A stretch of DNA of 41,827 nt from RUG754 sp964345365 (GTDB lineage: Bacteria > Bacillota > Clostridia > Peptostreptococcales > Anaerovoracaceae): contig CAYFQR010000012.1 of assembly GCA_964345365.1 (NCBI GenBank), positions 1 through 41,827 on the forward strand. Direction: 5' to 3'. How positions within the stretch are numbered: position 1 is the stretch's first letter; the number at the start of each line of letters is the position of its first letter. This document shows, piece by piece, positions 6,120 to 14,506 of the stretch. Both the position numbers and the translations under genes were made by a program. The notes under the pieces were generated by a model that worked only from the letters and a program-made list of their open reading frames with translations, made no database searches and was not told where the DNA came from.

Positions 6120-8387
6120 TTATACAGAAAGATGTTTCCTCTTAGGAAGATTTATCAACTTTCTTTCCGGCTTCTTATCTATGCCGTACTTTTCTTTTTT
6201 CTTTTTCAGTTTATACATAAGGTAGTCCCTCGTGCCCTCCGAGTATTTTTCGACTGACGGATAGTCCGGAAACCTGTTTATCTCCGGAAACTTGATACCG
6301 TCGTTCGTGACAGCGAGGTCGAAGCCGAACCACTCAAGCTGCGGTATGGCGGCAGCCACATCCAAGACATCCTTTTTAACCTCATCCCAATGCGGAAGAT
6401 ATCCGTCTATCTCGGCACCGGTATCAGGGTGTATAGGGCAATCTATAAGCTGATTATCTATCGCAATTTTAGCATTATAAAAATGTCCGTTTTCAGGATC
6501 TATGTGGGCGGTCATCCCGCCAGCGCCTACATTGTCCACAGCACCGGTCTTTTTCGAGCCTATCCTCACATAACAATTCCCGATTTCCGGCGTGATACCG
6601 TCCTTCTTATATACGAGCATGCGTACCGTGTTCACCGCTCCGTCGTATATGGCTTTAAGCTCATCACACATGTCGATATACTCGGTCACGAGATATTGAT
6701 TGTTAGTGTCCATGAGTATATCAAGAACTTCTTTCTTGCTCACCTCGTTATAGTTGAGGCTGTATTTCGGCTTGCCGTCTACGAGTTCGCATGTAAACTT
6801 GTAAAATCCGTCGCCGTGCGAACCTTCGTCCGGTTTTAGCGCAAGCACTTTTTTCTCTTGTACAAGCTTGAATATATCCTCATATTCGTTATCATAACCG
6901 CAAGGCAAATCCATCATGGATATGACTTTATTGTTTCCGTTCTTGCAAATTATGTGGAAATAATATTCCGGAAAACACTCCTTATGCTCGGAACAGATAT
7001 ATTTAGCGGTAATCTTGTCTTCCATCCACTTCCTGTATTTAGGGTTGATATGCCTGAGCCACCTGTATTCAAAATCCGATATATGTTCGTTTATATTCTC
7101 TTCGTTTATGCCGTACTGTTTTATCCTGTATGACAAAAATCCTTTGCGATAAGCCCGTAATTTTTCAAAAAATGTCGCATCCTTGTTCGCAAAAAAATCG
7201 CGAAGCACATCCTGCGGCCACCTGACGCTCTGATAAGGTACGAGTGATATAGGGAAAAATGCCTTTGCGAACAGCTTTCTTATTCTTCGGCTGAGTTTCC
7301 TTGCACCTCTCTCCAGCCTTACGCTAAAAGAAGAATATGCCTTCTTTTTTTGGATTACTTTTTTCAAAAGGTAGGACGAGCTCTTCTTTGAGAAAGGCTT
7401 ACAGGTAGGGTATTCAGGATGATTCTCAAGCATTACCACCTTGAAGTTATCCTCTTTTACTATAATCTGACATCCGAAAAACTCGAGTTGCGGCACAAAC
7501 CTGCAGAAATCATCGACGAAACGACATATTTCATCCCAGTGGGGTATTTTTTTTCCGTTTAACATTCCCGTTTTTTCATCGACAACAGCCGCAGCAATTT
7601 CTCTGTATTTGTCATCTATGATGTCAATTTCTTCAAGACTGTCCTCGCTCTGAGACTTTACCGCCGAAAAAGGTATCCTGCCGTAATCGTCATATGTTAC
7701 GAAAGCATCCCCTATCATGGGAGTATCACCGTACTCATTGATAACAATCAGGTTAAGTACGCCGTTATCCAGCGTCTCGTCCGGCATTACCCTCTCGGTC
7801 AATACAATGGTTTGTATATATTCATCAAGTTTAGCCTTCAGCTCTTCTCCCGAGTATTTTTTTCCGTCAAGGAGGTATTTGTCACCGTCCCATTTTAGAG
7901 CGCTTATTGCATATCCGTTAGCCTGAGAAATGCTGACCTCTCCTTTGGCTCTCACGAAACCGAGCATCTCCTCAAAGCCATATCCCGCATCCTTAGCTGA
8001 AAGCGGGATTACGAAAGTATCGTTATATCTCTTCCCTATCTGGTAATAACATTCGGGCATCAAGTCCCTGAACGGCTTGAAGACTGAAAAAATTGTCACC
8101 TTGTCGGTAAGCCACTTGGCATATGTGCCGTTTAGCGGTCTCAGATAGGCGTAGTCTCTTGCAGAAATATAATCATCAACATTTTCTTTGTTGATTCCGA
8201 GTCTGTCAACCTGCTCCGGCATGAAGCCGTGACTTATTGCCCAGCGTGTTTCGGAACGAGAATATCCATAGTTTCTTGTCCTGTGTCTGAAGACCTCTCT
8301 CACCCATCTTCTCGCTTCTCCCGCAGTGAAGCCCTCGGATGTAGGCATAAAAGCCAATGCGTCTACAACTAATTTTTTTATATTCAT
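6120..8387 (-). CDS. Tandem-duplicated ATP-grasp protein (sugar-transfer associated family), first half degenerate
   Basis: The 755-residue product is two diverged copies of one ~370-residue module. The shared stretch is clear: GINKENVDDYIS...YLRPLN...YAKWLTDKVT...PECYYQI (64-116) against GINEENINEHIS...WLRHIN...YRKWMEDKIT...PEYYFHI (426-479). The second half carries the ATP-grasp site: LKPDEGSHGDGF (K518, glycine loop), TEYID (E569), NTVRML (R589), GFDLAV (D690) and EINRFPD (E702, N704). In the first half the lysine/glycine loop is replaced by VSISQANGYA (151-160) and NTVR by NGVLNLIV (208-215), although LENHPEYP (321-328) keeps the metal-ligand Glu and Asn. I infer a catalytic C-terminal and a pseudo-enzyme N-terminal domain. 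Substrate is unknown; operon context points to decoration of a wall polymer. The start has no SD (7 nt after the preceding gene), suggesting coupling. Confidence 0.85.
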   Translation of the reverse strand: MNIKKLVVDALAFMPTSEGFTAGEARRWVREVFRHRTRNYGYSRSETRWAISHGFMPEQVDRLGINKENVDDYISARDYAYLRPLNGTYAKWLTDKVTIFSVFKPFRDLMPECYYQIGKRYNDTFVIPLSAKDAGYGFEEMLGFVRAKGEVSISQANGYAISALKWDGDKYLLDGKKYSGEELKAKLDEYIQTIVLTERVMPDETLDNGVLNLIVINEYGDTPMIGDAFVTYDDYGRIPFSAVKSQSEDSLEEIDIIDDKYREIAAAVVDEKTGMLNGKKIPHWDEICRFVDDFCRFVPQLEFFGCQIIVKEDNFKVVMLENHPEYPTCKPFSKKSSSYLLKKVIQKKKAYSSFSVRLERGARKLSRRIRKLFAKAFFPISLVPYQSVRWPQDVLRDFFANKDATFFEKLRAYRKGFLSYRIKQYGINEENINEHISDFEYRWLRHINPKYRKWMEDKITAKYICSEHKECFPEYYFHIICKNGNNKVISMMDLPCGYDNEYEDIFKLVQEKKVLALKPDEGSHGDGFYKFTCELVDGKPKYSLNYNEVSKKEVLDILMDTNNQYLVTEYIDMCDELKAIYDGAVNTVRMLVYKKDGITPEIGNCYVRIGSKKTGAVDNVGAGGMTAHIDPENGHFYNAKIAIDNQLIDCPIHPDTGAEIDGYLPHWDEVKKDVLDVAAAIPQLEWFGFDLAVTNDGIKFPEINRFPDYPSVEKYSEGTRDYLMYKLKKKKEKYGIDKKPERKLINLPKRKHLSV

Positions 8388-8394
8388 TAAATTA

Positions 8395-8982
8395 TCAGTT
8401 CTTTCTTTTTATATATTCTTCCGGTGTGTTGAAGTCCTCCGTTTTATCATCGAGGACGGTGAATTTGTCTTTTATCTGTTTCTCGTCAAGAGGAATACCT
8501 ACAAATGACCGATAGACCTGCCAACCTATGCATTTCTCTATCTTTTTTTCGAGGAAGAGCTTCCTGACCCTGTGAACGTGACTTCTGAAGAGTTCTCCGT
8601 CTTTTATCTTTATCGCCACTATTGATTTCTTTGTCCCGAAGAAATGGATGTCGTCGGTTTCCTGCGAAATAATAGCCTCTATCGCCTCCTCGGCATAATA
8701 TGTATCACCGTAAAGAAAACATATATCGTCAGCGATAAGCTCTTCGGTGAATCTGTCTATTTCAAGAACATTGTTAAGAGGCTCATAGCGCTCAGCCCCG
8801 TCTATATCATATCTTGGGTCGTGTGAGGTTATTATTATCTCACAGCCCGGACTTTTTTCTCCAAGCAGTCTGACCGTCCTCAATATGATCGGCTCTCCGT
8901 CAACAACGGCAAAATGCTTAGGTATCTCATTGTAGTTTTGCCAACGGCTGCCCTTGCCGTCAGCCATAATTATATATTTCAT
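8395..8982 (-). CDS. NTP-transferase-fold protein (sugar nucleotidyltransferase/MobA-like)
   Basis: A 195-residue Rossmann-type nucleotidyltransferase. The N-terminal MADGKGSRW (6-14) is a variant of the GxGTR nucleotide-binding loop, followed by IPKHF (K22) in place of PKPL and by the metal-binding LYGDTYY (D93). Such proteins activate a sugar-1-phosphate or alcohol-phosphate as a CDP, UDP or GDP conjugate. The first residues differ from the common LAGG start (an Asp replaces the first Gly), so specificity cannot be read. It is 4 nt after the single ATP-grasp gene and 7 nt before the double one, in a polymer operon that lacks a recognisable TagD cytidylyltransferase, so it might supply the activated precursor. 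That is inference. Confidence 0.75.
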   Translation of the reverse strand: MKYIIMADGKGSRWQNYNEIPKHFAVVDGEPIILRTVRLLGEKSPGCEIIITSHDPRYDIDGAERYEPLNNVLEIDRFTEELIADDICFLYGDTYYAEEAIEAIISQETDDIHFFGTKKSIVAIKIKDGELFRSHVHRVRKLFLEKKIEKCIGWQVYRSFVGIPLDEKQIKDKFTVLDDKTEDFNTPEEYIKRKN

Positions 8983-8986
8983 AATC

Positions 8987-10048
8987 TTACCGTCTCTTCA
9001 GTACCTTGTGCGCCCTATAAAAATCGCCGAGCTCACCTTTTTTTTGTCCTCCCCAGAGTTGAATTATGTTGACTCCCGAGGATGTATTCGCCTCAATTAT
9101 GCAATGTCCCTCCGGAGTAATCAGTATGTCCCATGCGATGAAGTTCATATAAGGGAGCCTGTTTGCGAGCGTCAACATTTCGGACTTAAGCTCCTGCCAG
9201 CCGGGTATCTTCACACCTTCAATCTGTTTATTGCTGTCAGGATGAACCTTATATGCATTTCTGTTCCAAAGACATCTCGCCTCGGAAAGCGTGCCTGTTT
9301 CAAGGTCTATGTTGGAAACGAGGCCGCCCCTCGACCCGTTGTCGACAGGTATGGTTTCGCTTGTACCTATCCGCTGAACCGCAAAAAACACCTTGAACTT
9401 CCCTGTTTTCGGGTCCTTTAGGGTGATAAATCTGATAGTGTTTACTGTTTTATCATATATTTCATCGAGATACTCGTGCTGTTTCATAGCTTCGGAGAGG
9501 AACCAATCGTCTCTCTCTTTTAAGTAAGATATGAAGTCATCATGGGATACCGGCTTAAAGTCTATCATCGCATTGCCTGATTCTTCATCATAAGTCATGA
9601 TGACTACTCCCGTGCCCTTTCCCTTGCCGTACGGCTTGAAGAAGTACTGCCCTTTTTCTTTCAGGAGCTCAAATGCGTCATCATACTCCATGCTCTCCGA
9701 TGTAAAAGAGCTGAGCCTCCCCTTATTCTTTATCATATAGCTCTCGGGTACCCTCACATACTGCTTAAGTATCTCGGCGGAAGCAATCTTGTTATTGCAT
9801 ACAAAGTCAAAAGGTTCGTTTATGTACCTTGACCTGTACCAATCAAATTCGGAAAGATACTCTCTCCGGTCATTATTGTCAAAGTCATAAAGCATCCACT
9901 GGTCTGCGGTATAGCCTAAAACATTTGCCTTTAATTTTGTCAAAAACGAGCACTTAAAATAATTCCTGACAAAAACTATTCTTCTCCAATAGAGTACGAA
10001 CAGTTTTATTTTCTTTATTATTTTGTGTGCGATTTTGAATATGTCCAT
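8987..10048 (-). CDS. ATP-grasp protein, sugar-transfer associated family
   Basis: A 353-residue single-module relative of the double ATP-grasp protein downstream. Motifs are intact: FFKPYGKGKGTGVVIM (K138 and glycine loop 141-147), NTIRFI (R206), the VQRIG...PVDNGSRGGLV substrate loop (224-244), AWDILI (D307) and IIEANTSSG (E319, N321). ATP-grasp ligases activate a carboxylate as an acyl-phosphate and join it to an amine, thiol or hydroxyl; this family is often found in capsule and wall-polysaccharide clusters. The basic N-terminus (residues 1-40, KKIKLFVLYWRR) may be membrane-associated. It starts 22 nt after the glycerophosphotransferase gene with no SD; its start context ATAATTTAATG is identical to that of the double ATP-grasp gene. 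Confidence 0.85.
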   Translation of the reverse strand: MDIFKIAHKIIKKIKLFVLYWRRIVFVRNYFKCSFLTKLKANVLGYTADQWMLYDFDNNDRREYLSEFDWYRSRYINEPFDFVCNNKIASAEILKQYVRVPESYMIKNKGRLSSFTSESMEYDDAFELLKEKGQYFFKPYGKGKGTGVVIMTYDEESGNAMIDFKPVSHDDFISYLKERDDWFLSEAMKQHEYLDEIYDKTVNTIRFITLKDPKTGKFKVFFAVQRIGTSETIPVDNGSRGGLVSNIDLETGTLSEARCLWNRNAYKVHPDSNKQIEGVKIPGWQELKSEMLTLANRLPYMNFIAWDILITPEGHCIIEANTSSGVNIIQLWGGQKKGELGDFYRAHKVLKRR

Positions 10049-10070
10049 TAAATTATAAATTATGTTTCGA

Positions 10071-11210
10071 TTAATTATTTTTATTTATACAGGATAATAT
10101 GAGCGAAGCTATCTTCTCCGTAGAGAACCCGAGCTCTTCAGGCAGGAACTTCTTCCTGTAATTTTCGAGCTTATCTTCAGGATATGTGTCGCTTGCGACT
10201 GTCTCACATATCGGCGAGGCATCCCTGAATACCAGACCCGGCATCTCGTCGAAGAGATTTATATTCATGCCGTTTTTCTCGGTATATTCTTCGAAATCAG
10301 GCACGAAGTAAAGAGTCTTTATGTTAAGGAGTGCGGCTTCAACCGCAACGGCGGAATAATCCGTGATAAGATAATCAGCCGCGGCAAGAACCTCTACCGT
10401 CTTAAATTCATTCGGCATGTATATACCTTTTCCGCTCATGTCTTCGGTCAAGGCAATGTTTTGGTTGGGGTGAGGCATCACAAGAACCGTAGCGTTCTCA
10501 ATATCCGACAATCCATATACGAGCTCCTGCCATGTAAGTTCTATGCCTCTCCTGAATGTCGGAGCATAGATTATTATCTTTTTACCTGTCAATTCAGGAT
10601 AATTCGAAAAAAATCTCTTGCGATTCGTCTCCGCCGTTTCCAAGATATAATCCGTCCTCGGAAGTCCGTAGTTTAGAAGCCTGTCCTCAGTTACGGAAAA
10701 CGATTCACAATAGAACCTGTTCCATGCTTTGCCGCCTGCAATTATGTAATCATAACCCTCATGCATCTTCATGAGCTTCGCGAGGCTCTCATCCCTACCG
10801 GATTCTTTGCCGAGGGTCTGATATCCGGATTTTTTTATCTTGCCCATTGCATGCCACATTTGAATTACCGTCAAACTCCTCTTGTGACTGAGCAGTGAAA
10901 CGGCGGGCCAGTAAGCATCAAGTACCGCAACTTCCGCTGAAGCAAGCAAACTCATGCTTTTAAGCATATCCTTTGCAAAACGGAATGCGCCGCCTTTTTC
11001 GTCACCTGTAATTCTTGAGCAAACCGCCTGTATATTCAGATTCCTTTCCCGTTTGAGAAGTTCTTCTCTGAGAAGTCTGAAATCTATGCTGAGCTCATTT
11101 TCCTGACGACTTAAAAAAACGACGCTTCCGTTCTTTGTTCTCTTAAATTTCATTAAGAAATAAATGAACGACAGAAAAAATTTCATTATATAAATTGCAA
11201 TTTTTTTCAT
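10071..11210 (-). CDS. CDP-glycerol glycerophosphotransferase family protein (TagB/TarB-like)
   Basis: Transfers glycerol-phosphate (or a similar polyol phosphate) from a CDP carrier to a lipid-linked wall-polymer intermediate at the membrane. The 379-residue length fits the TagB primase type rather than the longer TagF polymerase. Family motifs are present: QMWHAMGKIKKSGYQ near 117-131, NYGLPRTDYI near 180-189, IIYAPTFRRG near 214-223, MPHPNQN near 245-251 and DYLITDYSAVAVEAA near 278-292. The N-terminal 20 residues are hydrophobic/basic and may bind the membrane. It is the first gene of the operon, about 40 nt after a strong promoter at 11248-11276. The exact acceptor and donor cannot be decided. 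Confidence 0.9.
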   Translation of the reverse strand: MKKIAIYIMKFFLSFIYFLMKFKRTKNGSVVFLSRQENELSIDFRLLREELLKRERNLNIQAVCSRITGDEKGGAFRFAKDMLKSMSLLASAEVAVLDAYWPAVSLLSHKRSLTVIQMWHAMGKIKKSGYQTLGKESGRDESLAKLMKMHEGYDYIIAGGKAWNRFYCESFSVTEDRLLNYGLPRTDYILETAETNRKRFFSNYPELTGKKIIIYAPTFRRGIELTWQELVYGLSDIENATVLVMPHPNQNIALTEDMSGKGIYMPNEFKTVEVLAAADYLITDYSAVAVEAALLNIKTLYFVPDFEEYTEKNGMNINLFDEMPGLVFRDASPICETVASDTYPEDKLENYRKKFLPEELGFSTEKIASLILSCINKNN

Positions 11211-11247
11211 CCGTTTTCCCTTACACGCACAATACGCCTATCATAAT

Positions 11248-11276
11248 ATTATATCCTAATAATCGGCTTTTGTAAA
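11248..11276 (-). promoter_or_regulatory. Sigma-A type promoter of the wall-polymer operon
   Basis: On the minus strand TTTACA (11271-11276) and TATAAT (11248-11253) are spaced by 17 bp. It precedes the glycerophosphotransferase gene and is the only strong promoter I see before the eight co-oriented genes ending with thrS. Confidence 0.8.
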
Positions 11277-11291
11277 TGTTTTAGGGAAACA

Positions 11292-12158
11292 TTAAATGCT
11301 TCTTGCTTGTCCGCCGCCGTGCGTTTTTCCCGAAGAAGATTTGTGAACTGTCGTGCCGCCTTCAGAGTCTGATTTGTTCGACTTGTCTTTAGACTTTGCA
11401 TCAACCTTCGTATATAGATGGCTGTCCTTTTCCTTGGTTAAAACCATGCTGCCCTTTCGAGCGTAGTTGTTTGCCTTGACTTCTCTTCTGACAGTCTTAA
11501 GCGCCGATTTATGTCTAAACGATGAAAGAGCGCCGGCAATAAGTCCGATAACGGCGGATATTCCAATCATACCCGGTATGTTTGCTTTTTTATCCGTTCC
11601 CGGTTCACCGTCTGCGCTATCGCCTGTTTTGATGTCTTCTTCATCATCGACAAGTTCTTCGCTATATTCCGTGATAATCGATGCCACCGCATCCGTGTAG
11701 CCGGTTGTGAAAGCATCACTGTAAAGCCCTGCAATCAGGTCTTCCTCAAAGCTGTCATAGATTTGATTCTCTTTTTCGTCGGTTATCGCATATATTCCCG
11801 AACCTGAGGTCGTAAGCACATACTCTCCATTGAGCATATCTACTGCGAAAATAATACCGTCTTTATCTTCTCCGTAACCGTAGCCGTTGTTTTCAAAGAA
11901 ATCATCGGCAAAGGCTACAATATTATCCTGGTCGTAGCCCTCTGTTGTAACGACCACAATATCGAACTGAAGCCTCTCTGAAACCTTCTCCATATAATTT
12001 GCTATATATTCGAGTTCCTCTTCGTCATGAAGCAGTCCCGCATTGTCAACAAAATTTCTCGCCGACGCAAATACTGCCGGTGCAAGAAGCATCGACATCA
12101 ATAGAATCGTGAGGAAAAATGCCGAAATCTTATTGATTTTTTTCTTATAATTTTTCAT
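11292..12158 (-). CDS. TPM-domain membrane protein (YgcG/YdjH-like)
   Basis: A 288-residue exported protein. It has a signal peptide (residues 1-31, ending LAPAVFASA), a TPM domain (about 34-165; NFVDNAGLLHDEEELEYI, FDIVVVTTEGYD, DDFFENNGYGYGEDKDGI) facing outside, an acidic linker, a second membrane segment (about 195-212) and a basic tail ending with SSSGKTHGGGQARSI, the common glycine-rich end of this family. TPM domains occur in photosystem II repair and in bacterial membrane proteins of unclear function. GGAGG at 12166-12171 supports the ATG at 12158. It is 13 nt after the zinc-ribbon gene and follows an SPFH gene, a grouping that matches Bacillus ydjG/ydjH/ydjI, implicated in membrane stress responses. 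Confidence 0.85.
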   Translation of the reverse strand: MKNYKKKINKISAFFLTILLMSMLLAPAVFASARNFVDNAGLLHDEEELEYIANYMEKVSERLQFDIVVVTTEGYDQDNIVAFADDFFENNGYGYGEDKDGIIFAVDMLNGEYVLTTSGSGIYAITDEKENQIYDSFEEDLIAGLYSDAFTTGYTDAVASIITEYSEELVDDEEDIKTGDSADGEPGTDKKANIPGMIGISAVIGLIAGALSSFRHKSALKTVRREVKANNYARKGSMVLTKEKDSHLYTKVDAKSKDKSNKSDSEGGTTVHKSSSGKTHGGGQARSI

Positions 12159-12171
12159 TTCATTTTCCTCC

Positions 12172-13257
12172 TTACATCATAGCGATTGCGAACTGCAATG
12201 CAAAGGCAACTGCTGCCGCAATACCGCCGACTTTTGCAAAGTTCACCCAAAACACGGATTTATCTACAGGGAGGTCACCGACCATCTTTCCCGTCTGTCC
12301 GTTCATTGCAAATATATATTTTTCGTTTTCGTAAGTTGTGTTAAGTATCCACACCGGATAGAGAACATATTTTGCCTTCCCGTTATTGAGCAGAATCGAG
12401 CTGTTTTCGACTTCTATCTCATCATAGTCTTTTACCGTTTCCTCAAACGATTCGGCTGTCGAATATCTGATTCTGTCATTTGCGCCTTCTATGGCCTTAT
12501 CCGAATCGACGCTGTATTTATCGGCAAGGTATCCTGAGAGATATGCCGTTTGGAAGCCGACAGCTTCACGGAAATCATAAGGTTCTATCGACTGCATAAG
12601 CTCGTCATCCATTGTTACGGACCCGTCCACGGGAACATTATCAAACGAAAGGCCCCCCTCTCGAATCACGGAATAATACTCGGTGGTTAAATACTCGTTT
12701 CCTTTATCCTCATGAGTGGTTGACTTGGTCGCTCTGTATCTTATTTTCGCATCGACGTCCGCGTCAAACAGCCAAAACGGCACATATAGAGCTTTTATCT
12801 CATCAATATGGTTCTTATTCTCGAAGACCTTAGGCAGAAACTTCTTGCCCTGCAGATGTTTGCGATATGCCTCTTTCGCAGCTTTCTTATCAAGCTTGAA
12901 CGGGATGACAAAATCAGGTTTGAACACCCCGGACAGATTGCCCTTCATCACGACTGGGTTATCGCAGTAAGGACAGTTTGATGCGGAAGTATTCTTGTCT
13001 GCAATTATCTCTCCGCCGCAGGAATTACATACATAAACATTCATATTATCGGATTCATCGCCCGACCATTCGCTTCCCTCGTATTTTTCCCAATCGAGAT
13101 TATCGCCCTTGTCGTTTTTCAGTTCCTCATCATACGCCGCAAGCGATTCGGTGTCGATTTCAGAGCTGCAATAAGGGCACTTCATTTTTTGGGCGGAAGA
13201 GTCGAATTTTAACGGTCCGCCGCAGCTTGGACACTTATATTCTAATAGTTCTGACAT
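12172..13257 (-). CDS. Double zinc-ribbon membrane protein (YdjG-like)
   Basis: The 361-residue product starts with two CxxC/CxxC zinc ribbons: YKCPSCGGPL...KCPYCSSEI (7-35) and YVCNSCGGEI...NCPYCDNPV (75-102). The middle part (about 110-330) is a conserved domain of unknown fold with FVIPFKLDKKAAKEAY and LYVPFWLFDADV. A C-terminal hydrophobic segment (about 338-360) anchors it in the membrane. Such proteins are often mislabelled as PriA helicase because of the ribbons; no helicase motif is present. It follows the SPFH gene after a hairpin terminator and has its own AAGGAGG site. Confidence 0.8.
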   Translation of the reverse strand: MSELLEYKCPSCGGPLKFDSSAQKMKCPYCSSEIDTESLAAYDEELKNDKGDNLDWEKYEGSEWSGDESDNMNVYVCNSCGGEIIADKNTSASNCPYCDNPVVMKGNLSGVFKPDFVIPFKLDKKAAKEAYRKHLQGKKFLPKVFENKNHIDEIKALYVPFWLFDADVDAKIRYRATKSTTHEDKGNEYLTTEYYSVIREGGLSFDNVPVDGSVTMDDELMQSIEPYDFREAVGFQTAYLSGYLADKYSVDSDKAIEGANDRIRYSTAESFEETVKDYDEIEVENSSILLNNGKAKYVLYPVWILNTTYENEKYIFAMNGQTGKMVGDLPVDKSVFWVNFAKVGGIAAAVAFALQFAIAMM

Positions 13258-13272
13258 TTTTACCTCCTTAAC

Positions 13273-13293
13273 AAAAAACCCCGAAATTCGGGG
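13273..13293 (-). terminator. Intrinsic terminator between the SPFH and zinc-ribbon genes
   Basis: On the minus strand a GC-rich hairpin with arms CCCCGA and TCGGGG (13279-13293) is followed by six Ts. It lies inside an otherwise co-oriented cluster, only about 16 nt before the next SD, so it probably reduces rather than abolishes expression of the two downstream genes. Confidence 0.7.
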
Positions 13294-13314
13294 CTTTTAT
13301 TTATCTGAAATAAC

Positions 13315-14478
13315 TTAGTTGCCTGTAGGCTTGCCGCAGTTAGGGCAGAATTTAGCCCCTTCTACCTTAGTTCCGCATTCCGAACAGAATTTTGCACCTG
13401 CTGCAGGCTGCACGTCTTGTGGCGTCTGCGGAGCTTCCTGAGCTGCAGGCTGATTGGTCTGAGGCGGCTGATTCTGCTGTCCCATAGCATAGAGATTCTG
13501 GGTGTTTGAACCCGCATTCATCGCCATTCCCATTCCCATGAATCCGATTGCCGCTCCGCCTTCGTTTGCTGCAGCCGTCTTCATAGCTTCCGACTGAGCT
13601 GCGGCGATAGAGGCTGCTGTCATGGTAGGTTCCTTCAGCACTGCCTCCATCTGTAGATTCTTTATCTTTTCCTGGTCTTCCGGCGGAAGTGTAACCGAAT
13701 TGATTGCTACATTTACAACCTCAAGACCTCTTCCCTGACTCCATTTAGCGTCAAGCGCCTCGTTCATATAGTTGCAAAGCTCCTCAACATGTCCCGGAAG
13801 TTCACTCGGACGGAGTCCGAGGGCGGAAAGCTTGCCGAATGACGGCTGGAGAGCCGAGATAAATTCGGCTTTTAACTGGTCATCCAGTTCTTCTCTCCTG
13901 TATTCATCCGTTACGTTTCCTGCGATTGCCGTATAGAAGAGCACAGGGTCGGTTATCTTATAAGAGTAGACGCCTGCACATCTCACGGAAACGTCCGTAT
14001 CAAGATTAAGGTTCTTGTCAACAATTCTGAAAGGAATAGGATTCGGGGTTCCGAACTTGTTGTCAATCAGCTCTTTAGTGTTGAAGTAGTAAATCCTCTG
14101 GTCATGAGCCGTTTCTCCGCCATAAGCAAAACGCTTCAGCATGTTGGCAAACGAGTCCTTTACTCCCTGCTTGAGATCACCTGAAAAAATAGTCGGCTCG
14201 GTTGACTGATCATAAGTGTACTCACCCGGTTCTGCACAAAGCTCGACAATCTTGCCTTGATCCACAATTATCATGCACTGTCCGTCAGCTACGGCAATAC
14301 CTGAACCGTTGGTAATAATGTTGTCGTGACCGGATTTGTTCGATGATGAACGGGTTGACTGTTTCACTCCTCTTGTCATCAATACATCCTTGTCTAACGA
14401 GTCACAGTAAAAGAATTCTTTCCACTGGTCGCCGAGGTTTCCCCCAACTGCACTTAGTGCGGCTTTGATAAGTCCCAT
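13315..14478 (-). CDS. SPFH/Band 7 protein with C-terminal zinc ribbon (YdjI-like)
   Basis: SPFH proteins organise membrane microdomains. The 387-residue product has an N-terminal segment typical of the YdjI or 'virion core' group (MGLIKAALSAVGGNLGDQWK), an SPFH domain (about 55-270; VADGQCMIIVDQGKI, EPGEYTYD, and VNVAINSVTLP), an Ala/Met/Gln-rich linker (about 275-360) and a single zinc ribbon at the end (KFCSECGTKV...KFCPNCGKP). It lacks a membrane helix, so it presumably attaches peripherally. AAGGAG precedes the ATG. It follows the DUF3298 lipoprotein gene and precedes the zinc-ribbon and TPM genes. No PspA homologue is in the window, though Bacillus YdjI works with one. Confidence 0.87.
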   Translation of the reverse strand: MGLIKAALSAVGGNLGDQWKEFFYCDSLDKDVLMTRGVKQSTRSSSNKSGHDNIITNGSGIAVADGQCMIIVDQGKIVELCAEPGEYTYDQSTEPTIFSGDLKQGVKDSFANMLKRFAYGGETAHDQRIYYFNTKELIDNKFGTPNPIPFRIVDKNLNLDTDVSVRCAGVYSYKITDPVLFYTAIAGNVTDEYRREELDDQLKAEFISALQPSFGKLSALGLRPSELPGHVEELCNYMNEALDAKWSQGRGLEVVNVAINSVTLPPEDQEKIKNLQMEAVLKEPTMTAASIAAAQSEAMKTAAANEGGAAIGFMGMGMAMNAGSNTQNLYAMGQQNQPPQTNQPAAQEAPQTPQDVQPAAGAKFCSECGTKVEGAKFCPNCGKPTGN

Positions 14479-14506
14479 AATTTTTCTCCTTTTCGATTTT
14501 TATTTT

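Noticed and set aside
12172..13257. PriA helicase
   Set aside because: Only the zinc ribbons resemble PriA; Walker motifs are absent and the protein has a C-terminal membrane segment.
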